A stretch of 40,403 nucleotides of DNA from Caldilineae bacterium (GTDB taxonomy: Bacteria; Chloroflexota; Anaerolineae; DUEN01), in contig DUEN01000054.1 of NCBI GenBank assembly GCA_011176545.1, positions 1-40,403 of the forward strand, in the 5' to 3' direction. Below are positions 34,371 through 40,403 of this stretch, piece after piece. A program made the translations under genes and the position numbers. Below the pieces are notes generated by a model. The model was not told the origin of the DNA, made no database searches, and was given only the letters and a program-made list of their open reading frames with translations. Positions within the stretch are counted from its first letter, which is position 1. The number at the start of each line of letters is the position of its first letter.

Positions 34371-35042
34371 ATGGCAGAGATCCTTTCGGTAACCACTCCC
34401 GAGGCGTTGGATGAGGTGCTCGATCGAGCGGTAGAGGTGCTCCGCTCCGGTGGTCTGGTGGCCTTTCCCACCGACACTGTGTACGGGGTGGCCGCCCATG
34501 CCTTCGTGCCTAAAGCTGTAGCACGCATCTATGAGGCGAAACGGCGACCGATCGACCGGGCCATCCCCCTGTTGTTGGCCGATCCGGAGGACATGGAAGC
34601 CGTGGCCAAGGAGATCCCGCCACTGGCATGGGAGCTGGCGCGGCTCTTCTGGCCAGGCCCGCTCACGCTCGTGCTGCCTGTGCATCACAGGGTCCCCAAG
34701 GAGGTGGTGGCTGGCGGGGACACGGTGGCCGTGCGCATCCCGGATCATATGATCCCCCAGGGGCTGGCCCGACTGCTCCATGCCCCGTTGGCGACGACCA
34801 GCGCCAATCGATCCGGTGGGCCGGACGCCATCACCGCGCAGGAGGTCATGGATCAAATCGGGGCCGATATCGACCTGATCCTTGACGGCGGCCCCTGTCC
34901 CGGGGGAGTCCCCTCCACGGTGTTGGACCTGACCACGGATCCCCCGCGGCTGCTGCGCCAGGGGCCGATCACCCGCACCATGCTGGCGGATGTCCTCCCC
35001 GATGTATGCCCCCTAGAAGAGAACCGAAGGGCGAGAGAGTGA
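34371..35042 (+). CDS. tsaC: L-threonylcarbamoyladenylate synthase (Sua5/YrdC family)
   Basis: This 223-residue enzyme makes threonylcarbamoyl-AMP from threonine, bicarbonate and ATP for t6A37 of tRNAs that read ANN codons. The YrdC motifs GGLVAFPTDTVYGVAAHA, IYEAKRRPIDRAIPLLL, LFWPGPLTLVLP, VAVRIPDHMI and ATTSANRSGG are all present. It is the single-domain form. GGAG at 34361-34364 lies 6 nt before ATG 34371. It follows prmC by 66 nt, a common grouping of prfA-prmC-tsaC in bacteria. Confidence 0.95.
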   Translation: MAEILSVTTPEALDEVLDRAVEVLRSGGLVAFPTDTVYGVAAHAFVPKAVARIYEAKRRPIDRAIPLLLADPEDMEAVAKEIPPLAWELARLFWPGPLTLVLPVHHRVPKEVVAGGDTVAVRIPDHMIPQGLARLLHAPLATTSANRSGGPDAITAQEVMDQIGADIDLILDGGPCPGGVPSTVLDLTTDPPRLLRQGPITRTMLADVLPDVCPLEENRRARE

Positions 35043-35056
35043 TCTCCTCGCCCTTT
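35027..35056 (+). terminator. Terminator overlapping the end of tsaC
   Basis: AAGGGCGAG (35027-35035) pairs with CTCGCCCTT (35047-35055) around an 11-nt loop that contains the tsaC stop codon. Only a short T-run follows (TTT, 35054-35056), so it is moderate in strength. Confidence 0.55.
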
Positions 35057-35082
35057 CATGATTTCAGAAGCACAATCCTCTC

Positions 35083-35110
35083 GTATGGGCGACCGATCGG
35101 TCGCCCATAC
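35083..35110. repeat. 28-nt palindrome, copy 5
   Basis: A perfect palindrome with half-sequence GTATGGGCGACCGA. One base pair of the arm differs from the other copies on both sides (T:A in place of G:C), so the change is compensated. It lies between the convergent tsaC and the gene ending at 35207. Confidence 0.85.
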
Positions 35111-35206
35111 ATTATGTAAAGGCAACGTATGGGTTGTCTCTACATTATCCCGTGTATGCCAAAATGAACGAACGGTATGCTACCGCCGCTCAAACATGCC
35201 TATCTC

Positions 35207-35710
35207 TTACATCGTACGGCTGCGCGAGATACCTTTTGCCCTTCCCCCTCCCTTCACGTGCTCTGAGGAGGCTATCCGCCTGGCGGCCACGCGCAGCAGC
35301 CACGTGGCATCACGACCGCGCACAGGGATCACGATCCCTACCAGGTTTCCTTCGGCATCGATCTCACAGGTCACCTGCCGTGGCACCGGCTCTAGCTGAT
35401 CCTCCGGCGTCCAGGGAGTCAGGTAGAACGTCCCGGTGCGGGCGGCCACGTCATACGTAATGTATCCCCACGACCACGTCTCCGGCTGGGGGACCATATC
35501 GAAGCCTTCCAGCAGCTTGCCAAGCCGTAGCCATTTATGATCCTGCACTAGGACGCGCACCAACTCGCCCCGTGGACTGATCTCGCAGACCGCGTTGGCG
35601 TGGATCCGGGTGACCTCTCTCCCGCGCGGGCGATCAAATCGGATCTCGATCTGATCCCGTTTCTCATGATACAAGGTCGCACAGATGCGAAAATACACTC
35701 GATCCGCCAT
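35207..35710 (-). CDS. Hypothetical protein with two related beta segments
   Basis: I do not recognise this 167-residue, probably soluble beta-rich protein. Two segments look alike: VTRIHANAVCEISPRGELVRVLV and PRQVTCEIDAEGNLVGIVIP. This suggests an internal duplication of a short strand-turn-strand unit similar to the small DUF2283-type repeats. ATG 35710 has GGAG 10 nt upstream; a TTG two codons earlier is possible. It is the last gene of the minus-strand operon, 62 nt after the aldolase gene. Confidence 0.5.
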   Translation of the reverse strand: MADRVYFRICATLYHEKRDQIEIRFDRPRGREVTRIHANAVCEISPRGELVRVLVQDHKWLRLGKLLEGFDMVPQPETWSWGYITYDVAARTGTFYLTPWTPEDQLEPVPRQVTCEIDAEGNLVGIVIPVRGRDATWLLRVAARRIASSEHVKGGGRAKGISRSRTM

Positions 35711-35772
35711 TTTCAACTCGCTCCATGGACAGGTAGCCGCCCTGCCCCAGGTTGAGGAAGGCGCAAGACGCC

Positions 35773-36681
35773 TTATCTAGACGGGAGGCCTCCCATGGCT
35801 ACTAGTTTCCAAAAGTCGGTATCCTCTAACCGAGAGCGTAACTCATCCCGTTTATGCTCAGGCAAGGATAGATCCGGCAAGCGCGGCTCACCACACTCAA
35901 AACCGAGCAAACGCATGACCTCCCGAAGCGCGCCTGGGAATCCGAAAGCCTGCAACACACTGGTGACCTCATTCGCCTTGATCTGCAACTCCAACCCCCG
36001 CTTCAAATCTCCGGCCTCACAGCTCTCCCGGATCTCCCGATACACTCCTGGCATGAAGTTCAGCGTGGAACCGACATTCCCGCTGGAGCCCATCATCGCC
36101 GCGAACAGGCATTGCTCGTCCATGCCGGAGAAGACCGTCCAATCCTGATCGCGAAGCGTTACGATCTGCCTGAATTCATGCATATCGGGCCCCGTATACT
36201 TGATGCCCGCCAGGTTGGGGATGTGCTGCATCAACTCCCGCATGAAGGCGACGGCATCGTTCGATCCGCCGAAGATGTACGAGAGGATAGGCAGATCCGG
36301 TACCGCCGCCGAGATCTCGGCGAAATAAGCCACCACGCTCCGCGTATCCTGATATAAGGGTGGTATGATGCTGCTCACCGCGGCCGCTCCGGCCTCCCAG
36401 GCATGTCGCGCCAGGGCGATGGCATCGCTCACAGCGATGCTTCCCACGTGCACGATGACGGGCACCCGCCCCCTTACCTGATCCAGGACGATCTCCGCCA
36501 CCCGCCTGCGATCGTCCGCCGACATAAAGATTCCCTCACCGGTGGTGCCGCAGACATAGAAGCCATCCACCCGCTTTTCTAGAAGATATTCTACCAGATC
36601 CCGCAACACGGGCTCGTTTACCTCTCCATCCGACGTGAAAGGTGTCAACAACGCAGGCCATACCCCGTGAAACGGACACAT
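35773..36681 (-). CDS. Dihydrodipicolinate synthase / N-acetylneuraminate lyase-family aldolase
   Basis: This 303-residue class I aldolase has TTGEG at 46-50, the conserved Tyr135 (LSYIFGGS) and the Schiff-base Lys161 (AGIKYTGPD). The motif after Tyr is FGGS, not the N-x-P of DapA and NanA, so a substrate other than those of lysine synthesis is likely. Catabolic members cleave keto-acid sugars. ATG 36681 has GGAGG 7 nt upstream. Its place beside a UroD-like gene and ABC permease genes suggests it processes an imported carbohydrate acid. Confidence 0.85.
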   Translation of the reverse strand: MCPFHGVWPALLTPFTSDGEVNEPVLRDLVEYLLEKRVDGFYVCGTTGEGIFMSADDRRRVAEIVLDQVRGRVPVIVHVGSIAVSDAIALARHAWEAGAAAVSSIIPPLYQDTRSVVAYFAEISAAVPDLPILSYIFGGSNDAVAFMRELMQHIPNLAGIKYTGPDMHEFRQIVTLRDQDWTVFSGMDEQCLFAAMMGSSGNVGSTLNFMPGVYREIRESCEAGDLKRGLELQIKANEVTSVLQAFGFPGALREVMRLLGFECGEPRLPDLSLPEHKRDELRSRLEDTDFWKLVAMGGLPSR

Positions 36682-36746
36682 ACATAATCCTCCAGAGAGT
36701 GATGACGCGATGCTTCGTTGTTCTCTCGCCAAAGATGCCCCTTGCA

Positions 36747-37874
36747 TCAGGACGCCGTATAACGGCCGTACTTGTGCAACAATTCCATCAGATAAACGTA
36801 ATCCGCGAAGCTGACCGTGGGCGGGACGGAGTGATCTGAGTGGTAGATATATCCTCCGCCCCGCTTGGCGATCTCCAGCTTCGAGCGTATCTCCGCCTCC
36901 AGCTCTGCCCGAGAGGCCGACATCTTCCGCACGCTGATGTTGCCCATGAAGGCCAAGTCACGCCCATACTCGCGCTTCAGCTCCCGTACATCCAGTCCAG
37001 CCTTGGTCTCCAACGGCTGCAACACCTGAATCCCCGCCTCAATGAGACGAGGGATCAGCGTGCGGATGTCCCCATCACTATGTATGAAGTAGTAGATCCC
37101 ATGGGACCGCAGGTAATCGCCTAAGCGTCGATGTTCCGGGAACAGGACCTGTTCATAGGTTCGAGGGGAGAAGAGCGGTCCCGTGGTCATGCCCAGATCC
37201 TCGATCAGAAACAGGCCGTCCGGTTCGATCCCATATCCCCTGGCCTTATCCAATGTCCCGATGATCAGATCCACGTGCGCCCGCGCCATATCAGCGATGA
37301 ATCCCGGATCGGCGGCCATGTCCATAAGCGTCGCCTCGAAGCCGTGTTTGCGCCACGTGGCCTCGAAGGGACCATACACGTGTAGCAGAATGAAACGCTC
37401 CCGCTGACGCAACCTCTGAAAATAATCTGCCATCTCCTCCCAGGAAGGATACGCCACGAAGGGCTCGAAATAGGAGACATGATGGATCCGGCTCGTACCG
37501 CTGAAATCCACATCCAGGCGATGCCTCAATCGCTCCCAGTCCTCACGCGTCTTGATCCGGTGATCCAGGTATCCCAGCGCGCCAGCGCGTCCCTTCCACT
37601 GCTTCGCGGTGAACCCATGCTTATCCTCACGGATAGTGTATTCCTCCGTCTCCTCCAGAAGCTTCTCCGGTAGCCGAAGGGAGGCGTCCAGGAAGAGCGA
37701 GTCGAAGTCGAAGCCGAAGTAATCGCGCAGGTCCACATCCGCCGGCGATCCTTCCTCCCTCCATCGGCCCAACGTGTCCTCCCAGAACGCATCGGCCAGC
37801 CCGATACGATCCGGCTCCTTAAATGAGAGAAGCATCCGGATCCGTTCCCTGGAATTCATGGTCATCTTCATCAT
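36747..37874 (-). CDS. Uroporphyrinogen decarboxylase-like (URO-D superfamily) protein
   Basis: This 375-residue TIM-barrel protein begins MNSRERIRMLLSFKEPDRIGLAD, typical of the URO-D/MtaA-CmuA superfamily. The metal-site region reads YYFIHSDGDIRTLIPRLIEAGIQVLQPLE, where methyltransferases such as MtaA have H-x-C-G; the Cys is Asp here. Together with the lack of neighbouring haem genes this argues against true HemE and against a corrinoid methyltransferase of the usual kind. Such proteins are frequent in sugar and aromatic catabolic clusters, with unknown chemistry. A GAGAGG site is upstream of ATG 37874. Confidence 0.8.
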   Translation of the reverse strand: MMKMTMNSRERIRMLLSFKEPDRIGLADAFWEDTLGRWREEGSPADVDLRDYFGFDFDSLFLDASLRLPEKLLEETEEYTIREDKHGFTAKQWKGRAGALGYLDHRIKTREDWERLRHRLDVDFSGTSRIHHVSYFEPFVAYPSWEEMADYFQRLRQRERFILLHVYGPFEATWRKHGFEATLMDMAADPGFIADMARAHVDLIIGTLDKARGYGIEPDGLFLIEDLGMTTGPLFSPRTYEQVLFPEHRRLGDYLRSHGIYYFIHSDGDIRTLIPRLIEAGIQVLQPLETKAGLDVRELKREYGRDLAFMGNISVRKMSASRAELEAEIRSKLEIAKRGGGYIYHSDHSVPPTVSFADYVYLMELLHKYGRYTAS

Positions 37875-37914
37875 CGAGACCTCTCAGCGCCCTCTGTATC
37901 CTTTTCTGTATCCT

Positions 37915-38838
37915 TTAAAGTATGAGCCTGGGATCAATGGCGTCGCGCAGCCCGTCGCCGATGAAATTGACGCACAAGACGGTTAACAAGGTCATCACGG
38001 CCGGCGGCATCCACATCCAAGGCCCCTGCTGTAATATCTCCAGGTTGCGCGCCGCCTCCAGCATATTGCCCCAACTGGGCGTGGGCAAGGGAACCCCCAG
38101 GCCCAGGAAACTCAACCCCGCCTCGGTGAGGATCGCCATCCCCACGGCGAACGTCACCTGAGCCAGCAGAGGGGCCAACACATTAGGCAATATGTGAACG
38201 GCAATGATGCGACGGTCTCGCACCCCCAGGCAACGGGCGGCCTCGACGAATTCCTGCTCCCGAAAGGAGAGGAACTGTCCACGCACCAAACGGGCCGTGC
38301 CAGGCCAGCTCAACGCCCCAATGATCAGGATCACATTCCGCAACCCAGGCCCCACGAACGCGGCAATGGTCAACATGATGACGATGCTGGGGAAGGTCAT
38401 CACCACATCGGTCAACCGCATGATGACCATATCCACCGCCCCCCGATAGTACCCGGAGAGCGATCCCAGGATCGTCCCGATGAGGGTGGAGAGGAAGGCC
38501 GCGCTCAGGCCGACGGCTAGGGAGACCCGGCCACCATGAATGGTCCGACTCCAGATGTCCCGCCCCAGCCGATCCGTTCCCAGCCAGTGCTCTGAGCTCG
38601 GCGGCTGAAAGTGCGCCCGCAGGTCGATCTTATTGGGGGGATAGCGCTGGAAAAGTGGCGCTCCCACGGCCAGGATCGAGATGAGCACGAGGACCAACAG
38701 CGAGGCCACCGCCAGCCGGTGACGCCGAAACCGACGCCAGGCTCGTCGCGTAGGGGACTCGACCTCCAGAAGCGCGTCCGCGGCTGGGATAGCCTCCGGC
38801 GAAACCTTCACGCCTCGGGTGTCCTTCGTCATTCTCAC
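37915..38838 (-). CDS. ABC transporter permease, DppC-like
   Basis: This 307-residue membrane protein has a cytoplasmic N-terminus, TM1 (LAVASLLVLVLISILAVGAPLF), the conserved HWLGTDRLGRDIWSRTIHGGRVSL, and the EAA loop EFVEAARCLGVRDRRIIAVHILPN. It ends GLRDAIDPRLIL. It is of normal length, unlike the first operon's DppC. The start is GTG 38838, overlapping the preceding permease stop by 4 nt (GTGA), or ATG 38832. No ATPase gene follows in this window, so the ATPase must be encoded upstream of the window edge or elsewhere. Confidence 0.93.
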   Translation of the reverse strand: MRMTKDTRGVKVSPEAIPAADALLEVESPTRRAWRRFRRHRLAVASLLVLVLISILAVGAPLFQRYPPNKIDLRAHFQPPSSEHWLGTDRLGRDIWSRTIHGGRVSLAVGLSAAFLSTLIGTILGSLSGYYRGAVDMVIMRLTDVVMTFPSIVIMLTIAAFVGPGLRNVILIIGALSWPGTARLVRGQFLSFREQEFVEAARCLGVRDRRIIAVHILPNVLAPLLAQVTFAVGMAILTEAGLSFLGLGVPLPTPSWGNMLEAARNLEILQQGPWMWMPPAVMTLLTVLCVNFIGDGLRDAIDPRLIL

Positions 38839-39824
38839 CCTCTGCTGCCCCCTTCATCGTAACGGATTCTCGGATCGACCACCGAATAGAAGATATCCGT
38901 CAACAAGTTCGCCGTCAGAATCACGACGGCTGAGACCAGGTTGATGCCCATGATCAGGGGATAATCCCGGGACAGGACGGCATCCAAATAAAGCGATCCC
39001 ATGCCCGGCCAGCTATAGATGGTTTCAATGAACACCGCGCCCACGACCAGGTTGGGGATGCTCAGGCCGATGATCGTCACGACGGGGAGGATGGCGTTAC
39101 GGAGCGCGTGACGTAGAATCACGATGCGCTCCGGTAACCCCTTGGCTCGCGCGGTCGTGATGTAGTCCTGCCGGATCACCTCCAACATGCTAAAGCGCGT
39201 ATAGCGCATATAGGTGGCGATGTAAGCCAGGCTAAGCGTGCTGGCCGGTAAAACCAGGTGATAGAGCAAGTCACCCACCGAGTGATCCCGGCCAATGGTC
39301 CACATCCCCCCTGATGGGAAAAGTTTCAAACGCACGGAGAAAAAGTACAGGCCGAAAATGCCCGAGATAAAGGCAGGCATGGAGATGCCAACGAAAGAGA
39401 GCCCCGTCAGGGCGAAATCCCACAAGGAATACTGGCGCAGCGCGGTGAAAACTCCCAGGGCGATGCCGATCAATGTGCCGAAGAGGAGGGCGGCGCCGAT
39501 GAGGATCAGCGTCGCCTGCAGACGACGCCCGATGATCCAGGCGACATCATCACCGTTTTTGAACCGATAACCCAGATTGCCATGAAGCACCTGATTCAGC
39601 CAGCGGAGATAACGCACGGGGGCTGGCGCGTCGAGCCCTAGCCGGATCCGCAATTGTTCCATATCAGCGGGCGTCATTTCCAGCTCAGGGTTGATGAAGA
39701 AGTCCGTGACGTCCCCTGGCGCCAACTCCGTCAGGGCGAAGATGATGATCGTCACGCTGATGAGCACAGGGATGTTAATGAGGAGCCGTCGTAGCAAATA
39801 CCTGCCCATACCGCCACTCACCAT
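38835..39824 (-). CDS. ABC transporter permease, DppB-like
   Basis: This 329-residue membrane protein has N-terminal MGRYLLRRLLINIPVLISVTIIIFALTELAPGD, the DppB-type LGLDAPAPVRYLRWLNQVLHGNLGYRF block and the EAA loop QDYITTARAKGLPERIVILRHALRNAILP. It ends YSVVDPRIRYDEGG. The start may be ATG 39824 or ATG 39809 (MGRYLLRR); the second gives the more usual N-terminus but neither has a strong ribosome-binding site. It partners the DppC-like protein encoded next. Confidence 0.93.
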   Translation of the reverse strand: MVSGGMGRYLLRRLLINIPVLISVTIIIFALTELAPGDVTDFFINPELEMTPADMEQLRIRLGLDAPAPVRYLRWLNQVLHGNLGYRFKNGDDVAWIIGRRLQATLILIGAALLFGTLIGIALGVFTALRQYSLWDFALTGLSFVGISMPAFISGIFGLYFFSVRLKLFPSGGMWTIGRDHSVGDLLYHLVLPASTLSLAYIATYMRYTRFSMLEVIRQDYITTARAKGLPERIVILRHALRNAILPVVTIIGLSIPNLVVGAVFIETIYSWPGMGSLYLDAVLSRDYPLIMGINLVSAVVILTANLLTDIFYSVVDPRIRYDEGGSRG

Positions 39825-39830
39825 ACGTGC

Positions 39831-39857
39831 GGAGGGGGCGGATGATCCGCCCCCTCC
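39831..39857. repeat. Perfect hairpin between binding-protein and permease genes
   Basis: GGAGGGGGCGGAT and ATCCGCCCCCTCC form a 13-bp inverted repeat around a single base. It lies 23 nt after the stop of the binding-protein gene and just before the permease gene. No T-tract follows on the minus strand, so it is more likely an mRNA-stabilising hairpin than a terminator. It occupies the same place as the hairpin at 17510 in the other ABC operon. Confidence 0.7.
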
Positions 39858-39880
39858 CTTCCTAAGCGATCATCCTTCAA

Positions 39881-40403
39881 CTATTTCTCGACGTACCATG
39901 TCTCCGGATGATCCTCATACGGACCGCCGCCCGGCGCCGGGAACCAATAGAAGTCCTTGACCTTGTTGCTGGCGGCGCCAAAGCGGATGGAAGTCCACAT
40001 ATACCCTTCCAACGCCTCCTCGTTCTGGAAGCGGCAGATCTCCCTCAAATCCTGCAGGTAGGCATCCGGGTCGATCTCCGCCTGCGCCTTCCGCAGCAGG
40101 GCGTCGAAATCGGGATTCTTGTAGCCGGACAGGCTGCCGCCCTCAGCTCCAGGGAAGCCATCGCTGAGGTAGAAGTTCCACGGATAGTTGCCGATGTTCA
40201 CGCCCAGGCCGCGGTAGGAGACATCCCAGCCCTTGCCGGTGTAGAACTCGGCGTTGTAGGCAGGCACGTCCATGAAGCGCGGCGTCATCTTCACGCCGAC
40301 ATCCGCCAGATAAGCCTGGATGGCCTGCAGGGCATCCTTATGGAACTGGCTGGTGTAGTAGGTCCAGGCTTCAAATTCGTAATTATAGTCCCACCCGGCC
40401 TCA
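39881..40403 (-). CDS. ABC transporter substrate-binding protein, C-terminal part
   Basis: The frame runs without a stop to the window edge, so the gene is cut at its 5' side. The visible 173 residues (…WDYNYEFEAWTYYTSQFHKDALQAIQAYLADVGVKM…) match the C-terminal lobe of family-5 solute-binding proteins, including the typical LSGYKNPDFDALLRKAQAEID and the end DFYWFPAPGGGPYEDHPETWYVEK. It is the binding protein for the two permeases encoded downstream. Confidence 0.9.
   Translation of the reverse strand, partial: EAGWDYNYEFEAWTYYTSQFHKDALQAIQAYLADVGVKMTPRFMDVPAYNAEFYTGKGWDVSYRGLGVNIGNYPWNFYLSDGFPGAEGGSLSGYKNPDFDALLRKAQAEIDPDAYLQDLREICRFQNEEALEGYMWTSIRFGAASNKVKDFYWFPAPGGGPYEDHPETWYVEK

Overview
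The window looks like a piece of a chromosome from a free-living, probably thermophilic or soil/hot-spring member of the Chloroflexota (Anaerolineae/Caldilineae-like). This is an inference. It rests on the moderately high GC, a lipoprotein with a long Thr-Pro linker, large peptide/sugar-type (DppBCDF-like) ABC operons, a glycan gene set, and dispersed short palindromes. No rRNA or taxonomic marker settles it.

Positions 1-12150 form an accessory defence island. The end of an IS5-family insertion sequence (1 to about 487) abuts, and appears to truncate, a Ski2-like helicase gene with a C-terminal HIRAN domain. Downstream lies a BREX-like core: a BrxC/PglY-type P-loop ATPase, a PglZ alkaline-phosphatase-fold protein and a BrxL-type AAA+ protein. 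No PglX methyltransferase and no BrxP is visible. The brxC-like gene is bracketed on both sides by remnants of a second, diverged brxC: its first ~44 codons at 3451 and its last ~9 codons at 7765, the latter overlapping the pglZ start. This pattern suggests that a resident brxC was replaced by a homologous allele that came with a solitary AbiEi antitoxin gene whose AbiEii partner is missing. The island ends at a terminator and a tRNA-Arg(UCU) whose 3' end faces it.

Positions 12492-20750 hold a complete ABC importer operon on the minus strand (lipoprotein binding protein, two permeases, two ATPases, a small membrane protein). A terminator-like hairpin and three 28-nt palindromes lie between the binding-protein and permease genes. 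Just upstream of the operon, also on the minus strand, is a convincing 6S RNA gene with its own promoter.

Positions 20772-25776 form a tightly packed minus-strand operon: ribose-5-phosphate isomerase B, a GT4 and a GT9 glycosyltransferase, a GNAT acetyltransferase, a WecG/TagA-family glycosyltransferase and an RfaE-domain-I-like sugar kinase. It probably makes a surface glycan. Divergent from it, 26171-35042 on the plus strand carries housekeeping genes: gnd, an AlaX-type editing protein, a metallo-beta-lactamase-fold protein, a TPR membrane protein, a phosphoribosyltransferase, then prfA-prmC-tsaC. A toxin-antitoxin pair with a frameshifted toxin sits just before prfA.

Positions 35207-40403 hold a second minus-strand operon, cut by the window end: binding protein, two permeases, a UroD-like protein, a dihydrodipicolinate synthase/N-acetylneuraminate lyase-family aldolase and a small unknown protein. 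It is probably an uptake-and-catabolism cluster for an unidentified substrate.
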